Assembly (NCBI GenBank): GCA_964035545.1
Contig: OZ037765.1
Coordinates: 15,618,698 to 15,682,697 of the forward strand
Direction: 5' to 3'
DNA: 64,000 bases
DNA from: Bugula neritina
Taxonomy: Eukaryota; Bryozoa; Gymnolaemata; Cheilostomatida; Bugulidae
Shown here: positions 9,701 to 19,128 of the stretch, piece after piece
Numbering within the stretch: position 1 is the first letter of the stretch
Layout of the letters: each line of letters opens with the position of its first letter
Notes under the pieces: generated by a model
What the model saw: the letters and a program-made list of their open reading frames with translations, nothing else
Databases searched by the model: none
Told to the model about the DNA's origin: nothing
Made by a program: the position numbers and the translations under genes

Positions 9701-11047
9701 GCCAGGGCGCTAGACCAACATGTATTCTGTTATTTTGGGCTTCCCGAACAGATACACTCTGATCAAGGCGCTCAATTCCAGTCTCAACTGATGAGCGACC
9801 TTTGCCACCTCTGGGGAGTAAATCAGAGCAGGACCACCCCCTACCACCCTCAAGGTAACGGGGTGGTGGAGCGCAACAACCGGATGCTAGGTGATGCACT
9901 CCGGAGTCTCCTCCTTGGACGAGGTCAAGAGGAATGGGATACGGTGTTGCCGCAAGTCATGCGTGCATACCGTAGCACCCCACACACCAGTACTGGTGAG
10001 ACCCCAAACCTCTTGATGCTCGGGAGAGAGACTCGTGTCCCTGACCATCCCACCTATCACGTTCCAGAGCAAGACAACTCGGTTCACGAGTATGCCAGTG
10101 AACTAGTGGAACGGATGAAGGCCGCACACGATATACTGCGTCAACAGCAGTGGAAGGTGCAGCACGAAGATTCCGATGAACCACCTCTCTATCAAACGGG
10201 AGATAAGGTGTGGATGGTCAATTACCGTAGGCGTCGCGGACAGGCTGATAAACTGAAGCCTAAGTTCGTAGGCCCCTACGTGGTCGTCGAGGCTATGCCC
10301 AATCATACGTACAAGATTGAGCGCTCAGGACAGGTGTCTGTCCAGAATGAGTCTCGCTTGAAACCGTATTGGGCTAGCCCTGACGGAGTGGGAGAAGCCC
10401 CCCCGTTGTTAGAGCCCAGGAGGCAGACAACGACGCGCGGGCGACGGCGGCATGGACCTGAATACGAAGTGGTCATACCGCGGGAGGAAAACTTGGTGAG
10501 AGAGGAGCGGCAGCTTTTGTCAACAGAAGCGTGTCCGCCACCGCCAAGTCTAATTCCATCACTTCCAAAAACCGAGCCGGTTCCGGAAGTGCAAACCCCC
10601 ACGGAGGGAGGGGCTCCATCCGGAGAACAAGAAGAGGTGACCGCTAACGGTGAAGTAGAGACGCCATTAGAGGCCCCTACTAACGAACCGGCAAGCGTGT
10701 CACCCCCCCTAGAAAGGGGACAGCGTACGAGGAAACCCCCACCGTATTTGAAAGACTTCGTATGTGACTGCATTAGAAGCGGCGCACATGAAAGTCTAGG
10801 GGAAAACCGTACGATAAAATGTTGGAGTTGTGAACCCCACGCAAATATCAACTTTTGCGAGGGCGGAATAGTGGGAGGAATTAATGCGCGTAAAGCAAAT
10901 AGTTCCGACCTCGTGCCTCAGAAACGATGCTCAGCCTTTTCTTATGCTGACATCGCCAAAGGCAGACGTATCTCACAACCAGCTCCAACCTTACCAAGAA
11001 CGTTGAGTATGGACATTAATACCGAGTTCCCAGGTAAGCCAGTATAA
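6773..11047 (+). CDS. Element B Pol polyprotein (protease, RT, RNase H, integrase)
   Basis: Uninterrupted 1424-codon frame. The order of parts: aspartic protease with DSG at residues 26-28; RT with the palm motif and YLDD at 456-459; RNase H (LDTDAS, RKELLAV, RTDHASLIWL near 600-680); integrase with an HHCC zinc domain (about 870-910) and a DDE core (D in VAVDLVGP, D at about 997 in IHSDQGAQ, E in GNGVVERNNR); a GPY/F motif near 1163; a Pro/Glu-rich spacer; and the RTRKPPPYLKDF box. It catalyses Gag processing, cDNA synthesis and integration of the element. There is no ATG at the frame start, so expression through a frameshift from gag is likely. The last codons overlap the ORF3 micro-exon and its donor. 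Confidence 0.95.
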   Translation: MKVQPHGESYFLPGKVAGNAVTFLLDSGCTTNLLSRRVFEALPRRDRDRVRPYTGEHGTLADGSCIPFYGIIELPGRVRDQAVQETFIIGQLEEDAILGMPFLKQHQCRIDFSKSVVLMGGRELACVDKFGRPLVGGVQVVRNCTVPGRSRATIHCRVNSNRIARLGVVEGAHERIQLASSLNRLTERGEVLVQCVNPFTEPIELPAGSMLGRFHSVQEEDVGPSLGDATEAPPRHPIQGRGAVPTHLRELYETASGGCASNRERQAMAKLLRDYGDVFSSGEHDVRLTGIVRHEIPLTAGTVPVRQPTRRLGPEKEKEVSRQVRDLLDRGLIEPAHSAWSSPVVLVRKKDGSWRFCVDYRKLNSVTIQDAYPLPRIDESLDALAGSKYFSTLDLLSGYWQVPLSPDAQEKAAFITRDGLWKWKVLPFGLTSAPATFQRLMEQVLSGLHWKTLLVYLDDVIVISPDFETHVSRLQEVFERLRGAGLKLKPSKCALLQPEVKYLGHVVGRNGVATDPEKVRAVEDWVTPQDLTGLRAFLGLVGYYRQYIPDFAGIAQPLNRLTAKGVTWQWTPVEQEAFDRLKCCLLTAPILAYPDPTLEYILDTDASDQNVGAVLSQVQEGREVVVAYYSKSLSPAERNYCTTRKELLAVIKSVKHFRPYLYGRKFRLRTDHASLIWLCRRAEPSSQVARWLEILAEFSYRIEHRPGKRHSNADGLSRRPDGGCKQCLNIERRDGGPPRCELETLAHHGAPFDWDQGQLRQRVDESPEDVQNLRANPVLAGNVRELTKLQEELPGVVADIYRAKREGRRPSEERIRQGCAEFRLYCQRWDSLRIGQDGLLTISPAASDRHPERKRVVCPTAIRRELIWDTHKQAHAGVKRVISKLRLRWYWPPMERDVRLRVKQCEICQASKHSRPPGEAGRRRLYAGRPWQVVAVDLVGPMPLTPRGNNWILVLTDHFTRWADALAIPDASAPTVARALDQHVFCYFGLPEQIHSDQGAQFQSQLMSDLCHLWGVNQSRTTPYHPQGNGVVERNNRMLGDALRSLLLGRGQEEWDTVLPQVMRAYRSTPHTSTGETPNLLMLGRETRVPDHPTYHVPEQDNSVHEYASELVERMKAAHDILRQQQWKVQHEDSDEPPLYQTGDKVWMVNYRRRRGQADKLKPKFVGPYVVVEAMPNHTYKIERSGQVSVQNESRLKPYWASPDGVGEAPPLLEPRRQTTTRGRRRHGPEYEVVIPREENLVREERQLLSTEACPPPPSLIPSLPKTEPVPEVQTPTEGGAPSGEQEEVTANGEVETPLEAPTNEPASVSPPLERGQRTRKPPPYLKDFVCDCIRSGAHESLGENRTIKCWSCEPHANINFCEGGIVGGINARKANSSDLVPQKRCSAFSYADIAKGRRISQPAPTLPRTLSMDINTEFPGKPV
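11009..11033 (+). CDS. Element B ORF3, putative micro-exon 1
   Basis: ATG plus eight codons as far as the donor CAG|GTAAGC (25 nt, phase 1), lying inside the end of pol and in the same frame. In-frame acceptors are CCAG at 11083-11086 (53-nt intron) or ATCAG at 11115-11119 (86-nt intron). Both keep ORF3 in frame and both skip the pol stop. The position matches the micro-exons of A, C and D. Confidence 0.5.
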
Positions 11048-11064
11048 GTCTTGTATTCCTATTC

Positions 11065-12138
11065 ATGGAAACGGGCTCGATGCCAGTAAATTCTGAACTA
11101 ATTCAGCAGATTGAATCAGAATTACTGGGAACCACGTTTCATGTGAATGACGATGAAGACACTGTAATGGCCGATGGTCTGTTAGACCTGGAGCTAGACA
11201 CTGTTCTTGGTCAGTCCACACATGATTCATCAGTTCCTCGAGTGCATTCCAAAAGCTGTGACTCTCAGGCTAGCAACGGTCGACAGTCACTAGAATTATG
11301 TTGTAAAGATCCACCGCAATCTAACACTAATTCTACTTTTGTAGACACACTCGCGCCCGTCTCTCCGGGCATGCCTTCTCTAGAGATGGCGTGGGACCCA
11401 GAGCCGGCCCCAACAACTTCTACAACCAGGCAACTGCCACCCCAGTTGGAAGCAACCTCCAACTGGATTACCCCTGCCACAGAGAGAGAGATCAGGACCC
11501 ATCAAGGAGGTGAGAGTAATCGTGAATGCAACCTCTGCCAGCAGCGATTCACGACCCACCGCAGACTAAAAGTACACTTGCCGCAACACTACATCACCAC
11601 TTTCTGCCCTTGCGGAGAATATAGCTACAATCGTGATTACCTATTGCGGCTCCAACGTACTATGCAGTGTTATCAAGGGCATGTCTATGAAGTAGACGAA
11701 TCATCCTATCCTGCCTTCCTCAACGCCATCAAACCACTCATCACTGACTCAGCTCGGCTATCTCGCCTGGAGCAAGGCTTCCCTTCCCCGCGACCCATCA
11801 TCTCTGGAGCCGCAGATAAACCTACACAGTCTACTAACTCTCCACCTCACAGTCCTCTACGCATGCCGCATACCTTTCCTCGTGTCGTACTACAGAGGGT
11901 AGACACAAATGCATATACACTCCCTCCTCCCCTTCCATCCTCAGAGCGGAAAAGACATAGACAGCCGGTTTCCTCTCGCTCGTCCCCCTGGGCCCGCAAC
12001 CTACGTGAAGTAGAAGCTAGGGCACACGACTTGGAGCAAGAAGTGTACAGACTGGCCCCACGGGTGCAGGCTGCATCCAGTGAACTCAAATATTTACAGG
12101 AGTCTATTAAACGCATGAAGCGTGCGGCCCGCAGTTAA
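11065..12138 (+). CDS. Element B ORF3: zinc-finger/coiled-coil accessory protein (intact)
   Basis: 357-aa frame from the ATG at 11065. Residues 1-100 are acidic and Ser/Thr-rich. A C2H2 finger C-x2-C-x12-H-x3-H lies at about residues 154-174 (CNLCQQRF ... HLPQH), followed at once by ITTFCPCG. The second, CxC-type finger of relatives A and C is present up to its CPC, but its histidine is replaced by leucine here. Then come YEVDESSYPAF, a Pro-rich basic linker and a C-terminal coiled coil (LREVEARAHDLEQEVYRL...) ending in a basic tail. This is the best-preserved copy of the family. Role inferred: a DNA- or RNA-binding accessory protein of the retrotransposon. It has no transmembrane segment, so it is not an envelope. 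Confidence 0.85.
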   Translation: METGSMPVNSELIQQIESELLGTTFHVNDDEDTVMADGLLDLELDTVLGQSTHDSSVPRVHSKSCDSQASNGRQSLELCCKDPPQSNTNSTFVDTLAPVSPGMPSLEMAWDPEPAPTTSTTRQLPPQLEATSNWITPATEREIRTHQGGESNRECNLCQQRFTTHRRLKVHLPQHYITTFCPCGEYSYNRDYLLRLQRTMQCYQGHVYEVDESSYPAFLNAIKPLITDSARLSRLEQGFPSPRPIISGAADKPTQSTNSPPHSPLRMPHTFPRVVLQRVDTNAYTLPPPLPSSERKRHRQPVSSRSSPWARNLREVEARAHDLEQEVYRLAPRVQAASSELKYLQESIKRMKRAARS

Positions 12139-12389
12139 CTTGAGTCTACCTACAATTCCATACTACTCATTCCCTACCGTAATGGTGGCACGTACTCTAC
12201 ATGTAGATAGGACCTTCTCTTGCTTATTACTTAGTGTGCACGTTATATATACCTGTATATTTTTTATCAGTTGTTGTTTTTTTTGTATATACTTTTATAC
12301 TGTTCTCTTACCCCCCCCACCACGAAGTATACGTTTTTTTATGTGAATTTTATTTTATCAGAAAGTGGGCTTTCTGCTGGAGGGGGCAG
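12139..12389 (+). other. Element B 3' untranslated region with polypurine tract
   Basis: Pyrimidine-rich AT-biased stretch ending in CTGCTGGAGGGGGCAG immediately before the 3' LTR. The purine core is the plus-strand primer site and matches the tract in element C (CTGCTGGTGGGGGTGG in sense orientation). Confidence 0.7.
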
Positions 12390-12695
12390 TGTGGTGGCTC
12401 GTGGAGCTACCAGCAACACAATACGCAAGGTTGCGTATTGACCCGGAACAATGTATTAGCCAATTAGCTAGGCTGTTTTATAAGTAATAGTAGCCGCTTC
12501 GCGCTACTAGCTCAGTTGAGGATAGTGCTGTAAATTAAATAGACGTGCGTATCATTACTGTTGTACATTAGATTTTATTATGTATTCTTGTATTAAAATA
12601 TAACGATATCTACTCGACTTAACCCGGTGAGGTTTCTCTAGTGATAAACAGACTCTCTTGGTGACACATCAACCCTAAATCTGAAAACTATAACA
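12390..12695 (+). repeat. 3' LTR of element B
   Basis: 306 bp, one substitution from the 5' LTR. Ends ...ACTATAACA, followed by CTAT. Confidence 0.95.
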
Positions 12696-14792
12696 CTATT
12701 CATATTCACATTGTAATCACAGCGAAGCCTAAACTTCATAGCTTTGTATTTACGTGCATGAGTAAGTCTTAAGTTTTTTAGTTTTATTTGCAAAAGAAAT
12801 GTGTTTAAAAATTTTACCATTAAACAAAACTAAAAAAATGTACACATAAAGAAAAATAAAAAAATAAAATAACAAAAGTGGCAAAATTTTCCCTTTATAA
12901 CTTAGATAAACTCGCGGTACCGATCGCGGCATAATGATGTCCATATGATTCCCTAAGATTTCCTATATATACCACTCTGACGCTGTGCGTCTACGCCATT
13001 TTCCGGGGTCAATAATACCCTGTGGTTGCCATTGTGATTGTTGTTGTGAACGTTCACATTGTGATTGTAATTCAAATTATAGCTAATTGACTTGGAGCTT
13101 GACAGTGGCCATGGGTGTGATACTGACTGCCATATCACTACATACATAGTTATACTATTAGTATTACTATTACTATAGTGATTGTCTATAACTATAACTG
13201 TATAAGTATTAGTATAACTATAAGTATAAGTGTAAGTATACTCATACTGTATAGTGTATAGGTATATTATAATTATTATTATATTTATCATTTATACAAT
13301 TGATGAACTATAGTGATTTTGTGTGATCATTATCATTATGATTATGATTATCAGTATCATACTTATAGTGATAATCATAATTATAATATTGATAATGATC
13401 ACACAAAATCACTATAGTATGACTATGAGTATGACTTTGAGCATATAATCAGTAAATGTAATGATCATGTATCAGTATGGCCATGGGTAATAGGCATAGT
13501 AAATGTAATACTATAATTTTGCTATAAGACAATAAGTATAACTATAAGTTAAAGTATAACTACTACTAGCCCTAGGCCTTTCAGTATCAATATGAATAAC
13601 TGAGTAACAAGACAAACTAAAGCTGAAACTCAATACTTTCAATTGGATCTTCAGCTTAATTTAGTGGTTTAATGATTGTAGTTTTCCTACAATAATAATC
13701 ATTAAAACGTAATAACATTATTTACTGTAATTATTATTTTATTGGTAAATCCTTTGAACTTGAAACTGAAACGTCATAGTCAAACGACTACTTTCTAGAA
13801 GTGATTGATTATAAACCCAGTTATAGTAATGTTTATACAAATAGAGGCCTTCTATTTGTAGCAATAACAATTACAATGTTTTAGTCCATAAATTACCAAA
13901 TTTAAATCAAAGGATTTCAATTACTTAAGTCAATATGAATATAGCTTAAACTTAGTACTTGAAAGTCAAACTGCTAAAATGCTGTAAGTGTTTTTTTCAA
14001 CTTATTAGCTTGGCATGCTTAATCTATTTACTTAATACTCATTGTAACGTCTACCCCAGTTTATTGATAACAGGTTGCACTGCTGGAATTTTGCTGATAT
14101 TTATTGAACTAACTGGTAACCAACGTGAAACTACAATAACACAATAATACGATTTAATAATATAGACATTATTGAAAGAAAAATGAAACATACAAAAATT
14201 ACAAAATTGTTGCAAAACAATGTTTAACATACCTCTATTACCCTTCCTGGGGAGAGTTAGAATTAAGTATATAAAATTGTGATGGTGAAAGTTTAATCAA
14301 ATAAAGAATGACTAGTTAGAACTGCAACAGTCAGTAGAGAAATGAAGGCATAAAACACCTTAGCTATTATAACTTTGCTAAAAGCTATAAAAAGCTGACA
14401 GCTATTCTGTTAGCAAAATCATTGCATTGTAATAATGAAAACAAAGCTATTTGTGGTTTAAGAAAAAGCTGTGGCTATGTTAGTAGCTAAGTGAATATGA
14501 GGGTGAATGGTATGCAGTAGTGAGTACTATAATAAAAAAATGATCAAAACGCTACACTTATCAACTATAAAAATTTGCTTGATGCAACCCGAATCATTGA
14601 AGGATTTTCATCTAATCAATGACTTTATTTACGGAGAAATTGCTTTGACACTAGCTTAACTATGTTATTTTTGTTATAAATATGGTATTTTTAATTGATT
14701 GCCTTAGGCTTAGTGGGCTTTGCGGTTTTTGGACACATGTAAGCTTTACTAATGTGATAGCCGAATTATTTTTGTTTGCAAGCTATATCCTG
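12696..14792 (+). other. AT-rich non-coding region between elements B and F
   Basis: No credible gene. It holds an AT-rich start, a low-complexity stretch of TATAAGTATAACTA-type repeats (about 13140-13260), one strong hairpin (listed separately), and AT-rich unique-looking DNA. Short ORFs here are low-complexity chance frames. Confidence 0.6.
13308..13417. repeat. Hairpin / small foldback repeat
   Basis: Two perfect 28-nt inverted arms, 13308-13335 (CTATAGTGATTTTGTGTGAT...) and 13390-13417. A further weaker inner pairing (ATTATGATTATC with GATAATCATAAT) leaves a short loop. It looks like a tiny foldback or MITE remnant. Confidence 0.75.
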
Positions 14793-14981
14793 TGTTGTGT
14801 TTACATCGAGGCTATATTATATTTCTAGTTTTAGAGATCATATATATGTTGGGCATGCGTAGTGATATGCTAGTTATACTCGTGTGTGAGGATTTTAGTT
14901 CAGTGAAAATATATTTGATTGCTTATTTAACTCTGAGTAATTCTGCAATTAATACAATGCCACACCAATGACAATATAACA
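14793..14981 (+). repeat. 5' LTR of element F (internally deleted)
   Basis: Matches both ends of 19129-19758 but lacks about 440 bp of its middle. The junction in this copy is GGCTATATTA|TATTTCTAG. Confidence 0.8.
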
Positions 14982-14995
14982 TTGGCGACAAGTAA

Positions 14996-16065
14996 GTGTT
15001 AGCCTACGTTCTGATAGTATCTATTTTGGCTGCAAGCATAGCTATTCTTAGTTTTGGAGAGGGTACAGAAGTTGAGTCTTATTTGGAGAGATTAGACTGG
15101 TATTTTCGGTTACCAAGACTACAGATGGGGACAGGGTGCCTATTCTACTTATGGGATTGTCAGCAACACCGTATCAGACACTTAGAGATTTGGTGTCTTC
15201 TGAAATACCTAAGGATGTTGCTTTTGCTAATTTATGCAAACTGTTAATCTCACACTATGGCAAAACCAATCAGTCCAGATCTATTTCTAGGAAGGAAGGT
15301 GAAAGCATAGTAGACTTTCAAATCCGGATTCGAAAAGCGGCCAGAGACTGTAAGTTTTGTAATCTGTTAGAGGATGATTTGTTGGAACAATTTATTGCTG
15401 GAGTGAACCATTCAACTCTTACTAGGAAGTTAGTTGAGAATGCTGACATTACCACACTAGCTGAAGCTATAGAAGTAGCAGCTACAGTTCAACTACTAGA
15501 AGGGGAGATGATTACTGCCACACCGACTGCTGCTAATAATGTTGCTAGAGTAACAAATTCTAAGAACAGAAAGACAAACACAACAAACAATAATAAGAAG
15601 ACTCGTACTACTTCTATTAGGGACATAATCTGCTTCAGATGTTGTAGGGCTAGACATAAATTTAGTGATGAGAGTTGCCCTCCCTTAAGCAAGACCTGCA
15701 GAGACTGCAAGAAGACTGGACATGGATCCAAGTACTGCTGTAGTAAGACTACTTCTAAATCTACAGCTAACACTGTACAGCACACTCCTGTGGAGCCAGT
15801 TGTAACTCCAACGGCTGTTGACAGTTTCAGTAATCAGTTTGCAGTTAGAAATGAGAACAACTACAAGACTCCAAAATGTCAGGCTGCACTTGGTGGTAAG
15901 AGAGTGACGTTTCTAATAGACTCAAATGCTGTAGAAAATGTTATTGACAAACATACATATGAGCTGTTGAGTAATGACATAGTATTGCAACCTACTACTA
16001 AGAGTTTGTATGCTTTTGGTCAATCAACTCCTTTACCATTGTTGGGTCAGTTTTTGTGCAGATAG
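14996..16065 (+). pseudogene. Element F Gag and protease start
   Basis: Gag starts near 14996 and shifts frame near 15120; the main frame is 15136-16065. It carries the Gag core (VESYLERLDWYF in the first frame, then LSATPYQTLRDLVSSEIP) and two adjacent knuckles (CFRCCRARHKFSDESC, of atypical spacing, and CRDCKKTGHGSKYC, a CCHC). The protease region begins near 15880 with FLIDSNAVENVI, where the usual DSG/DTG is DSN, so the active-site glycine is lost. It stops at 16063-16065. Confidence 0.8.
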
Positions 16066-17375
16066 TACTGTTAACTCACATACTTCTAAAGCGATATTTT
16101 ATGTTTTTGATGGTAGCGCATGTAATCTTATGATTGCAGAGACTGCTAGCAAACTTCATGTCATATGAAGCCTAACATGTGCAGTGTTATAGATATCAGT
16201 GATGCTGAGTTAGATAGTTGCGTAAAGGCACAGTACCCATAATGTTTCCGCGGTGTTGGCAAGCTGAAAGATGTACAGGTAAAGTTGCATATAGATCCTG
16301 AGTTCGAACCAGTTGCCCAACCAGTTAGACGGTTGCCATTTAACTATTGCAGTAGGGTTGAGAAAGCTTTGAACCAGTTAGTTGAGGAGGATATTTTTGA
16401 GCCAGTGCAGGGTGTAGCTTCTACATGGGTTAGTCCTTTAGTTGTAGTTCCTAAAGAAGGTGATGAGGTTCACCTTTGTGTTGACATGCGTAGAGCCAAT
16501 ACTGCCATCGTCAGAGAAAGATATTCGGTTTCTACCGTTCAAGAGATGCTTGTAGAGTTGAATGGTGCTTAGGTATTTTCTAAGCTAGATTAGCATCAAG
16601 GTTTCTTTCAGTGTGAGCTCGAGCTCTAGAGACATTACTACTTTTGTTAGCCATGTAGGTCTATTTCGTATGAAGAGGCTTGGAATGGGAGTGTCAGCTG
16701 CTCCTGAAGTATTCCAGTACACAATTCAGAAAATTATCAATGGTCTTAGTGATGTCTTAGATATGGCTGATGACATAGTTGTGTTTGGTAAGGATTCTGA
16801 AGAGCACAGAGATAGGCTAATGCAAGTGATGGCTTGCTTGTCAGAGTGTCACTTAACTCTGAATGTTGCTTTGGTTTGAGTTCCATCAAGTTTCTTGGTC
16901 ATATTTTGTCTAGAGATGGCATTGCTCCAGATCCCTCAAAGGTTGAGTCAATTCTTGGTGCTAGACAACCAGAGACGGTCTCTGAGCTCAAGGGGTTTCT
17001 GGGTCTTGTGCAGTTCGTTGGTTGTTATGTCAAAGGGTTAGCCACAGTGGCAGCTCCTTTGTGGGACCTCACCAAGCCTAAAGCTACTTTTGAGTGGACA
17101 GATATACGTCAGAAGTCTTTTGAGCAGATCAAGTCTTTGGTGGGGTCAACTCAGACTTTAGCTTACTATGATAAAATGCATCTACTACTGTGGTTGCAGA
17201 TGCTAGCCCTGTGTGTTCTTATCAGTTTCAACAGGATGTGCCAAGAGTAGTTGCTTATGGACGTAGTCGGCTATCTGATGTAGTGTCAAGATATTCACAG
17301 ATAGAGCGTGAGGCACTAGGTCTCATGTGGGCCTGTGAATGCTTCAAGATGTACTTACTGGGTACAAAGTTTTAG
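16066..17375 (+). pseudogene. Element F RT and RNase H, several frame breaks
   Basis: Fragments 16285-16572, 16613-16879, 16834-17250 and 17190-17375 carry in order: the RT fingers (STWVSPLVVVPKEG, then LCVDMRRAN), the SAAPEVFQ region, the catalytic box as MADDIVVF (tyrosine replaced), the KFLGHILSRDGIAPDP thumb, and RNase H (QIEREALGLMWACE). Stops at 16570-16572, 16877-16879 and 17373-17375 and short frameshifts break it. Confidence 0.82.
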
Positions 17376-18998
17376 TTAGTTACGGACCACAAGCCTCTAG
17401 TGAATATATTTGGTAAGCCTAAATCTAAACCGACACCTAGGTTAGAGAGATGAAGTTTGATACTCCAGGCCTTTGATTTTGCTTTAGAGTATAAGCCAGG
17501 TAGCAGTAACATTGCTGATTCTCTATCTCAGTTGAGTGTTTCTAAGGATGATGTTGTGGAACCTTCGACTGGTAACTCATACTTATGTACAGTTGCTAGC
17601 ATGGCTGTCCCATGTGCTATGAGGTGGTCAGAGATTCAGAGTGCAGCTCAATCTTGTGAGGAGACTCAGGCTATACACAAAGCTATCGAGTCAAATGATT
17701 GGAAAACTGTTTCTGCTGTGATTAGGTCTTTCAGAAATGAGATGAGTAGTCGAAACGGTGTAGTTCTCAGAGGTAAACGAATATTTGTTCCACAGAGTCT
17801 GAGGTCCAGGGCTTTATCTCTTGCTCATGAAGGACATGTAGGTATCGTAAAGAGCAAGAGTAGACCTAGGCTCAAGGTTTAGTGGCCTGGAATCGATAGG
17901 GACGCTGAAAGCTTGTGTAGGCAGTGCTTGTCATGTCAGTTAGTTGGTTCTAGTGTTCCTCCTACTCCTATCACTCCCACTAAGCTACCAGGCGGTCCTT
18001 GGAAGTTCTGTAGTGTTGATTTACTTAGTCCCCTTTCTGATGGTCGTTCTACCATCATCTTCATAGATTACTATAGTAGACTATTTGAGGCTGGTTTTCT
18101 AAGTAATACTAAGACAGGCAAGGTTGTCTCAGTTCTTGAAAATGTCTTTGCTCGGTATGGTTACCCAGAGATTTTGAGGTCAGATCATGTTCCCCAGTTT
18201 GTTTCCAGTGAATTCCAGAGTTATCTTGCAGAGTGTGGTGTCAACTAGCTATCTACAACTCCATTGCGACCCCAGGCTAACGATCAAGTGGAGAGAACTA
18301 ACAGAGGTAATCTCAAGATGCGGAGAATTGCAAATTCTGAGTGTAGGAACTTGGAGCAAGCTCTGTTGAAATTTCTTATTGCTTACAAGTCTACGCCCCA
18401 TGCGGCTACAGGTATGACACCTTATGCTATGATGTTCGGTTGTGAGATGCGTACCAAACTACCTATGCTCTTTAATGAGGTTGCTAAGACTGCTGAAGAG
18501 GCAGGAGACAGTAATGCTTTGTATAAACAGAAGATAAAAGATCAAACAGATGTTGGTTCTAAATATAGTCCTATAGGCCGATGCGATTTTGTGCTGTTGA
18601 GACGTGAAATTAGAAGTAAGCTGGATACTATGTATCATCCAGGGCCATACAGAGTCGTAAATGTTCAGGGTAGAGATATGACTTGCGTTGGTCCTGTTGG
18701 TAAAGTAGTTAGGCGCCATGTCTCTGTTACTCGTAAAGTTGTAGCGCCCGACCCTGGTCCAATAGTTGCTGATCCTCTTCTATCTTCATGTCCTATTTCT
18801 GTAGCTCCTGATGTTCCTGTTGCCCCGAGTTCTGTGTCTGGTTTTCCTGGTCTCAGTTCTAGTTTTCCTGGTCTCAGTTCTAGTTCTCCTGGTTTCAGTT
18901 CTAGTCCTCCTGGTCTCAGTTCTAGTTCCCCTGGTCCTAGTGTTAGAGTCCGCGAGTGGAGAATACCGATACGATATCAAGATTACCATATGTACTAG
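17376..18998 (+). pseudogene. Element F RNase H end and integrase
   Basis: Fragments 17457-17882, 17913-18248 and 18264-18998. The RNase H end (LEYKPGSSNIADSLSQ) leads to an HHCC zinc domain (HEGHVGIVK ... CRQCLSCQ), a catalytic core (SVDLLSPLSDGRSTIIFIDYYSR, then ILRSDHVPQFVS) and the region VERTNRGNLK containing the last acidic residue. The Pol end contains a Ser/Pro/Gly short repeat. In-frame stops at 17880-17882 and 18246-18248. Confidence 0.82.
18838..18940 (+). repeat. Minisatellite in the element F Pol tail
   Basis: About four to five imperfect copies of a 21-24-bp unit (GGTYTCAGTTCTAGTTYTCCT) encoding repeated Gly-Leu/Phe-Ser-Ser-Ser-Pro. Confidence 0.8.
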
Positions 18999-19128
18999 TT
19001 CTGGGTACATGTGATCTGTGTTCTTTGTTCATTATAAATACTCATGCAATATGTTTTTTACATTATAAATACTCATGTAATATGTTGTTTACATGTTTTA
19101 TTTTTCTTTAATAGTCCTGGATGGATAT

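Larger units (their letters stand above)
5266..12695 (+). mobile_element. Ty3/Gypsy LTR retrotransposon B, full length
   Basis: 7430-bp element with two 306-bp LTRs, a tRNA-Leu-type primer binding site, gag, a single long pol, a downstream accessory gene (ORF3) and a purine tract before the 3' LTR. The LTRs differ at one position only (CTTCACGC versus CTTCGCGC), so insertion is recent. The flanks are CTAG (5262-5265) and CTAT (12696-12699), an imperfect match to the 4-bp target duplication that its relative C shows perfectly. The pol gene is intact, but gag is damaged at its zinc knuckle, so this copy may be a recently mobilised defective one. Confidence 0.95.

Noticed and set aside
12690-12699. 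A perfect target-site duplication for element B
   Set aside because: The flanks are CTAG and CTAT; one mismatch, so only an imperfect duplication can be claimed.
12953-13291. 112-residue ORF rich in Ile/Tyr/Asn on the minus strand
   Set aside because: Low-complexity translation of TATAAG-type repeats.
13959-14147. 62-residue ORF with a hydrophobic stretch
   Set aside because: Isolated short frame in AT-rich DNA without splice context or similarity that I recognise.
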